Shown one piece after another: positions 20,244 to 27,993 of a DNA stretch of 64,000 nucleotides. The stretch spans positions 124,001 through 188,000 of the forward strand of contig NZ_JADNRL010000026.1 of assembly GCF_015595025.1 (NCBI RefSeq). The letters run 5' to 3'. The translations under genes and the position numbers were made by a program. The notes below the pieces were generated by a model that was not told where the DNA came from, made no database searches, and saw only the letters and a list, made by a program, of their open reading frames with translations. This DNA comes from Halomonas sp. KAO. Its GTDB lineage: Bacteria > Pseudomonadota > Gammaproteobacteria > Pseudomonadales > Halomonadaceae. Every line of letters starts with the position of its first letter. The first letter of the stretch is position 1.

Positions 20244-20278
20244 AAAAGGAAAGAGGCCGACACCCGGGTGCCGGCCTC
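20244..20278 (-). terminator. Rho-independent terminator of the spuC-puuC unit
   Basis: A 12-bp GC stem with one mismatch (GAGGCC...GGCCTC, 20253-20278) is followed on the reverse strand by a T-rich run (20244-20252). It lies 28 bp beyond the puuC stop, and also serves as a boundary for the convergent puuR. Confidence 0.75.
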
Positions 20279-20306
20279 CTGCTTGTCACTTCATCGTGGC
20301 GTCGCG

Positions 20307-21824
20307 TCAGCTGGAGAGCGACACCCACACGCTCTTGAGCTCCGAATACTCCTGCAGCGAGTGGTGGGACTTGTCGCGGCCATTGCCCGACTGCTTGACC
20401 CCGCCGAAGGGCACGGTCTGGTCGCCGCCGGCCCAGTTGTTGACGAACACCTGGCCCGACTCCAGTCGCCGGGTCACGCGCATGATGCGGTCGATATCCT
20501 GGCTCCAGAGGCCTGCGGCCAGGCCATAGACGCTATCGTTGGCTAGCCGCACGGCTTCCTCCTCGCAGTCGAAGCCGAATACCGAGAGCACCGGGCCGAA
20601 GATCTCCTCACGCCCGATGGCCATCTCGGGGGTCACGCCATCGAACACCGTGGGGGTAATGAAGAGCCCGGGGCCGTCCAGGGCCTGGCCGCCGGCACGC
20701 AGGCGGGCACCCTCCTCCTGGCCCTGGCGAATAAACTCGAGCACCCGACGGTACTGGGTCTCGTCGACCATGGCGCCCATGAAGCTGTCGGGGTCCAGCG
20801 GGTCGCCCGGCTGCATGGTCTCGGCGCAGGCCACCACCTTGTCGATAAAGGTCTCGCGGATCGAGTTCTCCACCAGCAGTCGCGAGCCGGCGATGCAGAC
20901 CTCGCCCTGGTTGTGGAAGATCGCCGCGGCGGCGTGCTTGGCCACTCGATCCAGGTTCTTGCAGTCGGCGAAGACGATATTCGGGCTCTTGCCACCGCAC
21001 TCCAGATAGAGCCGCTTGAGATTGGACTCGCCGGCGTACTGCATCAGCTGCTTGCCTACCCCGGTGGAGCCGGTGAAGGCCAGGCAGTCGACATCCATCG
21101 ACAGGGCCAGCGCCTTGCCCACGGTGTGACCGAAACCCGGCAGCACCTGGAAGACACCCCGCGGAACCCCCGCCTCCTGAGCCAGCTGGGCCAGGCGCAG
21201 GGCCGAAAGCGGCGACTTCTCCGAGGGCTTGAGGATCACGCTGTTGCCTGCCGCCAGCGCCGGGGCCACCTTCCAGGCGGTCATCATCAGCGGGAAGTTC
21301 CAGGGCACGATGGAGGCCACCACGCCGAGCGGCTCCCTGAGCACCAGGGCAAGGGCCTCCTCACCGGTGGGGGCCACCTCGCCGTAGAGCTTGTCGATGC
21401 ACTCCGCCTGATAGCGGAAGCAGCCGATGGCGCCCGCCATGTCACCCAGGGCGCTCTGGATCGGCTTGCCCATATCGAGGGTATCGAGCAGCGCCAGCTC
21501 CGCCTTGTGGGTCTCCATCAGGTCGGCCAGGCGCAGCAGCACCCGCTTGCGCTTGCCGGGAGCCAGTCGTGACCAGGCGCCACCCTCGAAGGCGGCACGC
21601 GCATGGCTGACGGCCACGTCCGCGTCGGCGGCATCACAGCTCGCCACCTTCGCCAGCACCTCGCCGGTGGCCGGGTTGACCGTCTCGAAGGTCTCTCCAC
21701 TGGCCGCCGGGACGAACACATCGTTGATAAAGGCGCGGGACTCGAAGGTCAGGTCGGCGGCACGCTGGCGCCATCCATCCAGGGTCTGGGGCATTTCGTT
21801 CTTGGGCATCTCGGAATGACTCAC
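20307..21824 (-). CDS. puuC: Gamma-glutamyl-gamma-aminobutyraldehyde dehydrogenase PuuC
   Basis: 505-residue NAD(P)+-dependent aldehyde dehydrogenase of the putrescine route, oxidising gamma-glutamyl-aminobutyraldehyde to gamma-glutamyl-GABA (and probably 4-aminobutyraldehyde to GABA from the transaminase branch). Catalytic residues are in place: Asn176 (PWNFP), Glu275 (LECGGKS) and Cys310 (NQGEVCIAG). It aligns closely with E. coli PuuC throughout. GTG 21824 overlaps the aminotransferase stop as GTGA and has AAGGAG at the right distance; ATG 21809 is the alternative. Cotranscribed with the spuC-type gene. Confidence 0.92.
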   Translation of the reverse strand: MSHSEMPKNEMPQTLDGWRQRAADLTFESRAFINDVFVPAASGETFETVNPATGEVLAKVASCDAADADVAVSHARAAFEGGAWSRLAPGKRKRVLLRLADLMETHKAELALLDTLDMGKPIQSALGDMAGAIGCFRYQAECIDKLYGEVAPTGEEALALVLREPLGVVASIVPWNFPLMMTAWKVAPALAAGNSVILKPSEKSPLSALRLAQLAQEAGVPRGVFQVLPGFGHTVGKALALSMDVDCLAFTGSTGVGKQLMQYAGESNLKRLYLECGGKSPNIVFADCKNLDRVAKHAAAAIFHNQGEVCIAGSRLLVENSIRETFIDKVVACAETMQPGDPLDPDSFMGAMVDETQYRRVLEFIRQGQEEGARLRAGGQALDGPGLFITPTVFDGVTPEMAIGREEIFGPVLSVFGFDCEEEAVRLANDSVYGLAAGLWSQDIDRIMRVTRRLESGQVFVNNWAGGDQTVPFGGVKQSGNGRDKSHHSLQEYSELKSVWVSLSS

Positions 21825-23221
21825 GTCAGGCTCTCCTTGATCTTGTCGGGTGTGGTGACAGCCAGCCGCCGATGGGTGGCGTCCAGGGCGGCGCGCGCCT
21901 TGTCGACCAGCTCGTCGATCTCCGCGCGACTGATCACCAGGGGTGGCGAGATGATCATGGTATCGCCCACAGAGCGCATGACCAGCCCCGAGGCGAAAGA
22001 GAGGTCGCGGCACAGGTTGCCTGCCCCCAGCGCCTTGTCGAAGCGCTCACCGGTCTCGGGGTCCACCAGCTCCAGGGCCCCCACCAGTCCAAGCGAGCGC
22101 GCCTCGCCGACCAGCGGATGGTCGCCAAGCGCTCCCCAGCGTTCGGCCAGGTAGGGCCCCAGGTCGTCACGCACCCGCTCGACCACGCGCTCGGCCTCCA
22201 TCAATTCCAGATTCCTGAGCGCCACCGCCGCACAGGCGGGGTGTCCCGAGTAGGTGAAGCCGTGGAAGAACTCGCCCCCCTCCTCGATCAGGGTATCGGC
22301 CACGCGATCCCCGACCAGCACCCCTCCGATGGGCAGATAGCCCGAGGAGAGCCCCTTGGCAATCGGCATCAGATCGGGTTCGAGATCATAATGGACGCTA
22401 CCGAACCACTCCCCCAGGCGGCCGAAGCCACAGATGACCTCGTCGACCACCAGCAGGATGTCGTACCTGTCGAGTACCGCCTTCACCGCCGGCCAGTAGC
22501 TCTGCGGCGGAATAATGGCACCCCCGGCCCCCTGCACCGGCTCGGCGATAAAGGCCGCCACGTTCTCCTCGCCCAGCTCGAGGATCTTCGCCTCGAGGGC
22601 CGCGGCACACTCGAGACCGAAGGCGTCCGGGTCCTGCCCCTGCGATCGCCCCTCGCCGAACCAGTAGGGCTGTCGCACATGGCTGATGCCCGGCACGCAG
22701 GGGCCGCCCTGCTCATGCATGGGCGCCATGCCGCCGAGGCTCATGCCGGCCACGGTGGAGCCATGGTAGCCATTCTCACGACCGATGACCCACTGCTTTC
22801 CGGGCTTGCCCTTGAGCGCCCAGTAGCGGCGCACCATGCGCAGCACCGTATCATTCGCCTCGGAGCCGGAGCCCGTGAAGAAGACACGATTCATATGCTC
22901 GGGCGCCAGCGAGACCAGCTTTTCCGCTAGCTGCACCGCCGGTGGGTGCGTGGTCTTGAAGAAGCTGTTGTAGTAGGGCAGCTGATGCATCTGCTCCGCG
23001 GCGGCCGCCACCAGCTCCTCACGACCATAGCCGAGATTGACACACCACAGCCCCGCCATGCCGTCGAGGATGCGATTGCCCTCGGAGTCGATGATATAGA
23101 CGCCCTCGGCGCGCTCGATGATGCGGCTGCCCTCCTCCCCCAGAGACTTGAAGTCGGTGAACGGGTGCAGATGATGCGCGCGGTCGAGGCGCTGCAGCTG
23201 GCCAGTCTTCGAGGCTGACAT
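21821..23221 (-). CDS. spuC: Putrescine--pyruvate aminotransferase-like class III enzyme
   Basis: 466-residue PLP-dependent class III aminotransferase of the SpuC/omega-amino acid:pyruvate type. The PLP lysine is Lys289 in PIAKGLSSGYLPIGG, Asp260 (VVDEVICGFGRLG) contacts the pyridine nitrogen, and GSGSEANDT binds phosphate. SpuC converts putrescine and pyruvate to 4-aminobutyraldehyde and alanine, which suits the coupled puuC. Beta-alanine or other omega-amine specificity cannot be excluded from sequence alone. First gene of a two-gene unit with its promoter in the AT-rich region 23222-23487. Confidence 0.85.
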   Translation of the reverse strand: MSASKTGQLQRLDRAHHLHPFTDFKSLGEEGSRIIERAEGVYIIDSEGNRILDGMAGLWCVNLGYGREELVAAAAEQMHQLPYYNSFFKTTHPPAVQLAEKLVSLAPEHMNRVFFTGSGSEANDTVLRMVRRYWALKGKPGKQWVIGRENGYHGSTVAGMSLGGMAPMHEQGGPCVPGISHVRQPYWFGEGRSQGQDPDAFGLECAAALEAKILELGEENVAAFIAEPVQGAGGAIIPPQSYWPAVKAVLDRYDILLVVDEVICGFGRLGEWFGSVHYDLEPDLMPIAKGLSSGYLPIGGVLVGDRVADTLIEEGGEFFHGFTYSGHPACAAVALRNLELMEAERVVERVRDDLGPYLAERWGALGDHPLVGEARSLGLVGALELVDPETGERFDKALGAGNLCRDLSFASGLVMRSVGDTMIISPPLVISRAEIDELVDKARAALDATHRRLAVTTPDKIKESLT

Positions 23222-23253
23222 GACGAAGCCCTCCCGGAATCGGTGGTGGAAAA

Positions 23254-23272
23254 TGTTATTGTTTAATCAACA
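23254..23272. promoter_or_regulatory. Candidate PuuR-type operator, spuC/nhaC promoter region
   Basis: Imperfect palindrome TGTTATTGTTTAATCAACA in the AT-rich divergent region between the spuC-puuC unit and an NhaC-family gene, 33 bp upstream of spuC. It agrees at 15 of 19 positions with a site at 27797-27815, and its ATCAACA end resembles the ATGAACA end of the E. coli PuuR box. Confidence 0.5.
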
Positions 23273-23487
23273 TACCCTCCCCTGCGGTATCTGCCAACCC
23301 CTTTCCGAAACATGGCGGCAATACATCTTTAACATCATGATTTTCATATAAAAATTGAAAATTAAAAAAATCGACATTCAACTAAAGTTATGACAAACAC
23401 CTTGACGCTCCCAACCCTCTAGGTCATTTTTCATTGACGCCCTGCACACTCGCTCGGCGCCATCAACAACAAGTATCCGGAGCGAAC

Positions 23488-25434
23488 ATGACCACGATCC
23501 TGAGCAGCTGGACGATGCGTCTGGCCCTACTACTGACACTCTGTCTCGGCACACTGCCCAGTCAGGCGGCAACACTCGGTGCGCCCGACACGATCCTGCA
23601 GGGCGTCGCCTTCGATCTGACCCTGGAAGAGCTCCCCGAAGGTTCCTTCACGCTACGCCTCGACGACCAGAGCTTCGAGGTGGTCGGTGACGATGGCGGC
23701 AGCGCACTGGTCGAGGGACTCACCCTGAACGACAGCGCCGCCAGCCTCGAGCTGATCGATGCCACCGGGAGCACGCTGGCCAGCGAGACGCTGACGGCAA
23801 TTCCCGCCTGGCTGTCGCTGCTGCCGGCCCTGGTCGCGATCGTCCTGGCGCTGGCGTTTCGCCAGGTGATCCTGGCACTCTTCGTCGGCATCCTGCTGGG
23901 CGGCTGGATCATGCACGGCATGGATTTCGGCGCCCTCTCCAGCGCCTTCGGCGACTCGGTCAATGTGCATGTCCTGGAGGCCGCCAGCGACAGTGAGCAC
24001 ATGTCGATCGTGCTGTTCTGCCTGCTGATCGGCGGCATGGTGGGCATCGTCTCCCGCAACGGCGGTACCCAGGGCATCGCCCAACGCATCTCCCGGGTCA
24101 TACGCGGACGACGCCAGGCGCAGACCTCGACCTTCCTGCTGGGGATCGCGATCTTCTTCGATGACTACGCCAACGCGCTGATCGTGGGCAACACCATGCG
24201 CGCGATCACCGACAAGATGGCGGTCTCCCGGGCCAAGCTCGCCTATATCATCGACAGCACCGCGGCACCGGTCTCGGCCATCATGCTGGTGACCACCTGG
24301 ATCGGCTTTCAGGTGGGGTTGATAAGCGAGGCGATGAGCAACATCAGTGACTGGAACGAATCGGCCTACTCGGTATTCGTCAACGCCATTCCCTACAACG
24401 CCTACCCGATCCTGGCCCTGGCCTTCGTGTTCATGACCACCTGGCTGGGTCGCGACTTCGGTCCGATGCTCACCGCCGAGCGCCGGGCCCTCGACGCGGG
24501 CGGCCGTCGCACCACCCTCAGCGACCGCGAGGCGATCGTCGAGGAGGCGGAGATCAATACCAAGCCCAATATCCCGATTCGGGCCATGAACGCCATCGTG
24601 CCGATGCTGGTGCTTGCCGCCATCACCCTCGGCGGCATCTATGCCACCGGCCTCGAGGCCCTGGGACCCGGCTCCCACTCCCTGCGCGACATCTTCGGCG
24701 AGGGCGACTCCTTCAGCTCGATGATGTGGGGCTCCCTGGCCTCCTGCGTGGTCGCCGTCATCATGACCCAGGCCCAGCGCCTGATGGCCATGACCGAGAC
24801 CAGCCACTACTGGTTCGAGGGCGTCAAGTCGATGCTGCTGCCGATCACCATCCTGATGATGGCGTGGGCACTGGCCAACGTGAACGCTTCCCTGCAGACC
24901 AGCGACTTCCTGGTGGCGGCCCTCGGGGAGAGCCTCAGCCCGGCATGGCTGCCCGCGGTGATCTTCGTGCTGGCCGGCTTTACGGCCTTCGCTACCGGCT
25001 CCTCCTGGGGCGTGATGGGCATCATGATGCCGCTGGTCGTGCCCCTGGCCTGGGCCGTGCTGGAGCAGAACGGCATGAACGGCACGGCGGAAGGCATGCC
25101 CATCCTCTACGCCTCGGTGGCGTCGGTGCTCGCCGGCGCGGTCTGGGGAGACCACTGCTCGCCGCTGGCAGATACCACCCTGCTCTCCGCCATGGCCAGT
25201 GGCTGCGACCTGGTCGAGCATGTCCGCACCCAGCTTCCCTATGCCCTGCTGGTGGGCGCGGTGGCGCTGATCTTCGGCAACCTGACGGTCGGGTACGGCA
25301 TCAGCTGGTGGCTGGGGCTGGCGGTCGGCGCCCTGCTGCTGCTGGGCACCCTGCTGGTCGTCGGCAGGCGTCCGGAGCGACAGCCCGTCACCACACAGTG
25401 CGCCATCAACACCCCGGACCAGGCGCCCCGATAA
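23488..25434 (+). CDS. NhaC-family antiporter with N-terminal exported domain
   Basis: 648-residue secondary carrier of the NhaC family (IT superfamily), whose members exchange H+ or Na+ with Na+, lactate/malate or amino acids. A signal-like segment (about residues 6-28, ending SQAA) leads to a roughly 85-residue hydrophilic beta-rich stretch before the first spans at about 115-160; the carrier core then shows FFDDYANALIVG, IDSTAAPVSA and FATGSSWGVMG. The exported N-terminal domain is unusual for NhaC. Start ATG 23488 has GGAG upstream. It is divergent from spuC, so a polyamine or GABA substrate is possible; Na+/H+ exchange is the default family assignment. Confidence 0.85.
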   Translation: MTTILSSWTMRLALLLTLCLGTLPSQAATLGAPDTILQGVAFDLTLEELPEGSFTLRLDDQSFEVVGDDGGSALVEGLTLNDSAASLELIDATGSTLASETLTAIPAWLSLLPALVAIVLALAFRQVILALFVGILLGGWIMHGMDFGALSSAFGDSVNVHVLEAASDSEHMSIVLFCLLIGGMVGIVSRNGGTQGIAQRISRVIRGRRQAQTSTFLLGIAIFFDDYANALIVGNTMRAITDKMAVSRAKLAYIIDSTAAPVSAIMLVTTWIGFQVGLISEAMSNISDWNESAYSVFVNAIPYNAYPILALAFVFMTTWLGRDFGPMLTAERRALDAGGRRTTLSDREAIVEEAEINTKPNIPIRAMNAIVPMLVLAAITLGGIYATGLEALGPGSHSLRDIFGEGDSFSSMMWGSLASCVVAVIMTQAQRLMAMTETSHYWFEGVKSMLLPITILMMAWALANVNASLQTSDFLVAALGESLSPAWLPAVIFVLAGFTAFATGSSWGVMGIMMPLVVPLAWAVLEQNGMNGTAEGMPILYASVASVLAGAVWGDHCSPLADTTLLSAMASGCDLVEHVRTQLPYALLVGAVALIFGNLTVGYGISWWLGLAVGALLLLGTLLVVGRRPERQPVTTQCAINTPDQAPR

Positions 25435-25473
25435 CAACTCTGGCGCCATACCCCTAGAGCTTCCAATGGAACC

Positions 25474-25505
25474 ACAGAGCCCGCGGCCATGGCCGCGGGC
25501 TCTGT
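25474..25505 (+). terminator. Bidirectional hairpin terminator
   Basis: Perfect 15-bp inverted repeat ACAGAGCCCGCGGCC with a 2-nt centre between the convergent NhaC-family gene and puuD. It lies 40 bp past the NhaC-family stop and lacks a strong T tract. Confidence 0.65.
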
Positions 25506-25573
25506 GATTTGGGGCATGTTAGCTTGGTGCATGCCAGCCTTGCGACATCACGCCAGCCTGCTTTTTATAGCGA

Positions 25574-26317
25574 CTAGCGCGAGTCGACGCAGGCCGCGGC
25601 GAAGCCCTGGAAGATGGCGTCGTACAGGGGATGACTGGTGGGCTGCCACTCCGGGTGCCACTGGACCCCCAGCGCGAAGGCACTGGCGTCACGCACGGAG
25701 ATGGCCTCGATCAGACCATCCGGCGCGACGCCCTCGACGCTCAGGCCATCGCCAAGCCGGTCGATGCCCTGCTGATGAAGCGAATTGACTCGAGCACTGC
25801 GCTCGGGATAGAGGCCGGCCAGCACCCCGCCCGGCTCGATGGAGAGCTCATGGGACGGCGCATACTGCTGCTCGGCATCGCCCTCGGGCTCACGGTGGTC
25901 GAGCTTGCCTGGCTGATTCTGCACCGCCTGATAAAGCGTGCCGCCGAAGGCCACATTGAGTTCCTGAAAGCCGCGGCAGATACACAGCAGGGGCATGCCC
26001 CGCTCCAGGCTGGCCGGCAGCCAGGCCATGGCCGCGGCATCGCGGTCCTTGTCATCACGGGTATTCTCCGGCGCCCTCTCGGCGCCGTAGCGTGCGGGCT
26101 CCACGTTGGTATGGCTGCCGGTCAGCAGCAGGCCATTGAAGTGGGACAGCAGTCGCTGGGCATGGTCGGGGTCGGTGTCTTCCCATACCGGCAACACCAC
26201 CGGGTCCAGCCCGTAGGTGCGCAGTGCCGTCAGATACTTGTCGGTCACCATATGGGCCGGATGACCCTCGACCTCACGACGACAGGCGATCACTGCCACC
26301 AGGGGACGGTTTTGCAT
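25574..26317 (-). CDS. puuD: Gamma-glutamyl-GABA hydrolase PuuD
   Basis: 247-residue class I glutamine amidotransferase-like hydrolase that releases GABA and glutamate from gamma-glutamyl-GABA, the last step of the Puu route. The nucleophile is Cys114 (LCICRGFQEL), the same number as in E. coli PuuD, with the histidine and glutamate in VQWHPEW. Start 26317 (MQNRPLVAVIACR) has GAGGAG upstream; an earlier in-frame ATG at 26353 lacks one. It follows puuB by 94 bp on the same strand and is probably cotranscribed. Confidence 0.93.
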   Translation of the reverse strand: MQNRPLVAVIACRREVEGHPAHMVTDKYLTALRTYGLDPVVLPVWEDTDPDHAQRLLSHFNGLLLTGSHTNVEPARYGAERAPENTRDDKDRDAAAMAWLPASLERGMPLLCICRGFQELNVAFGGTLYQAVQNQPGKLDHREPEGDAEQQYAPSHELSIEPGGVLAGLYPERSARVNSLHQQGIDRLGDGLSVEGVAPDGLIEAISVRDASAFALGVQWHPEWQPTSHPLYDAIFQGFAAACVDSR

Positions 26318-26411
26318 AAGACTCTCCTCAGGGTTGTTGCCCCCCATCGACACTCGGCGTCGATCGGGGGTTGCTGGCCGGCAGGGTCACGCGGGGAGCG
26401 CTCCCGGGATA

Positions 26412-27725
26412 TCAGACACCGAGCCTGTCGCGCAGGCCGTACCACCATGACCCCATCACCGAATAGGGCACGCGGAGCAGACGCCCGCCCGGGAACGGGA
26501 GCCATGGCACCTTCTCGAAGACATCGAACCGGGTCAGGTCGCCGTCGATCGCCTCGGAGAGGATACGTCCGAAGGTATGCGACCCGGTGACGCCATGTCC
26601 GCTGTAGCCATGGGCAAAGTAGGTGTTATCGCCGATGCGTCCCATCTGCGGCACGCGGCTGAACGAGAGGGCAAAGTTGCCGCTCCAGGCGTAGTCGATC
26701 CTGACCCCCTTGAGCTGCGGAAACACCTTGTCCATGTTGCGCTCAAGCTTGGCCTTGATATCGCTGGGGTCCGAGCCGCCATAGACCGTGCCACCACCGA
26801 ACAGCAGCCGCTTGTCGCCCGACAGGCGGTAGTAGTCGAGGATATAGCGGATATCCTCGACGCATGCATCGGTCGGCAGCAGGTCGTGAGCCCGCTCCTC
26901 GCCCAGCGGCTCCGTCGCCATCACCTGGGTGGAGACCGGCATTACCCGCGAGGTCAGTGTCGGCACCACCTTGCCCAGATACGCATTCCCGCACAGGACC
27001 AGGGTCTGGCAGGTCATGGAGCCCTTGGCGGTTCTGACCACCGGCTGTGGCGAGGCGTGATCCACCTCGACCACCGGCGACATCTCGTAGATCACCCCAC
27101 CGTTACGCTCGAACGCCGCCGCCTCACCCAGGGCCAGGTTCAGCGGATGCATATGACCGCCGGAATGATCGATCAAGCCTCCGGCATAGAGATCGGAGTT
27201 CACATGCTCGCGCAGCTGTTCCTTGTCCAGCATCTCCTGATTCCTGATACCGTAGCTGGCCCACAGATTCATGCGCTCTTCCAGCTCTTTCATGTGGGCG
27301 CCGGTCAGGCCGGTGAAGATGTTCTTCTCCTTCAGGTCGCACCGGATGTCATAGGTGCGTACCCGCTCGCGGATGATCTCGCCCCCCTCCTGCACCAGGC
27401 CGGCAACGAAGGTCGCCGTATCCTGGCCGTAGCGCTTCCTGATCGTCTGCAGGCTGGCGTTCAATCCATTGACGATCTGGCCGCCATTGCGCCCCGACGC
27501 CCCCCAGCCGACTCGCGCGCCTTCGATGATGGCAACCTTGTAACCCTTCTCCGCCAGATGCAGCCCGGTCGAGAGGCCGCTGTAACCCGCACCGACGATA
27601 CAGACATCGATCCGCTGGTCACCGACCAGCTCGGGTCGTTCCGGCGCGGGATTGGCAGAGGCAGCATAATAACTCGTGGTATGGCTGCCATCGCCGGCAT
27701 AGGGGTGTCTCTTCATCGTCATCAT
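26412..27725 (-). CDS. puuB: Gamma-glutamylputrescine oxidase PuuB (copy 1)
   Basis: 437-residue FAD-dependent oxidoreductase of the DAO/PuuB family, oxidising gamma-glutamylputrescine to the aldehyde with release of ammonia and peroxide. The dinucleotide-binding motif VCIVGAGYSGLSTGLHLAEKG lies at about residues 41-61, followed by GASGRNGGQIVNG and the C-terminal HGYSGHGVTGSH. Several ATGs cluster at the start (27725, 27722, 27716); an AGAGG precedes them. It is divergent from puuA across a 268-bp AT-rich region with two candidate operators. Two further paralogues occur at 39.9 and 47.9 kb; this one is paired with puuA and puuD. Confidence 0.9.
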   Translation of the reverse strand: MMTMKRHPYAGDGSHTTSYYAASANPAPERPELVGDQRIDVCIVGAGYSGLSTGLHLAEKGYKVAIIEGARVGWGASGRNGGQIVNGLNASLQTIRKRYGQDTATFVAGLVQEGGEIIRERVRTYDIRCDLKEKNIFTGLTGAHMKELEERMNLWASYGIRNQEMLDKEQLREHVNSDLYAGGLIDHSGGHMHPLNLALGEAAAFERNGGVIYEMSPVVEVDHASPQPVVRTAKGSMTCQTLVLCGNAYLGKVVPTLTSRVMPVSTQVMATEPLGEERAHDLLPTDACVEDIRYILDYYRLSGDKRLLFGGGTVYGGSDPSDIKAKLERNMDKVFPQLKGVRIDYAWSGNFALSFSRVPQMGRIGDNTYFAHGYSGHGVTGSHTFGRILSEAIDGDLTRFDVFEKVPWLPFPGGRLLRVPYSVMGSWWYGLRDRLGV

Positions 27726-27796
27726 GCGACCTCTGATTCGTCATGCTTGTTGAGTGTTATTCAGGTGGAGTCGAGAATTCTCACCAGCCGGATGAG

Positions 27797-27815
27797 TGTT
27801 GCTCTTTCATCAACA
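27797..27815. promoter_or_regulatory. Candidate PuuR-type operator, puuB/puuA promoter region
   Basis: TGTTGCTCTTTCATCAACA, an inverted repeat with TGTTG/CAACA arms, placed 72 bp upstream of puuB. It shares 15 of 19 positions with the site at 23254-23272. Operator function is inferred from this repetition, from symmetry and from puuR nearby. Confidence 0.5.
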
Positions 27816-27859
27816 AGCTACCACCCAACACCCAGGCGCGCAAATTCTAGTTAACTGCA

Positions 27860-27880
27860 TGTTTTTAAATATATTTAACA
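27860..27880. promoter_or_regulatory. AT-rich palindrome upstream of puuA
   Basis: TTAAATATATTTAA (27865-27878) is a perfect 14-bp palindrome inside a larger TGTT...AACA frame (27860-27880), 114 bp upstream of the puuA start. It could be a second operator or the AT-rich core of the divergent promoters. Confidence 0.35.
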
Positions 27881-27993
27881 AGAACACCATTGTTTTATTC
27901 GACTAAAGGCTTGATCTATACGGTATATAAAATTTGACAACAGCGGTCGCCGGTCTGAAAAATGAACCCGACGACAACACAACAGGTGCCAAC

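Noticed and set aside
20195..20266. Reverse-strand frame ending EALHARIDKLKKE, with a GTG and AGGAGG upstream
   Set aside because: Only about 22 codons and overlapping the puuC terminator stem; it may be a relic or a chance helix-like peptide, and there is too little to call a gene.
23653..25449. 598-codon reverse reading frame opposite the NhaC-family gene
   Set aside because: His/Gly/Asp-rich shadow of the real gene, with no ribosome site or recognisable domain.
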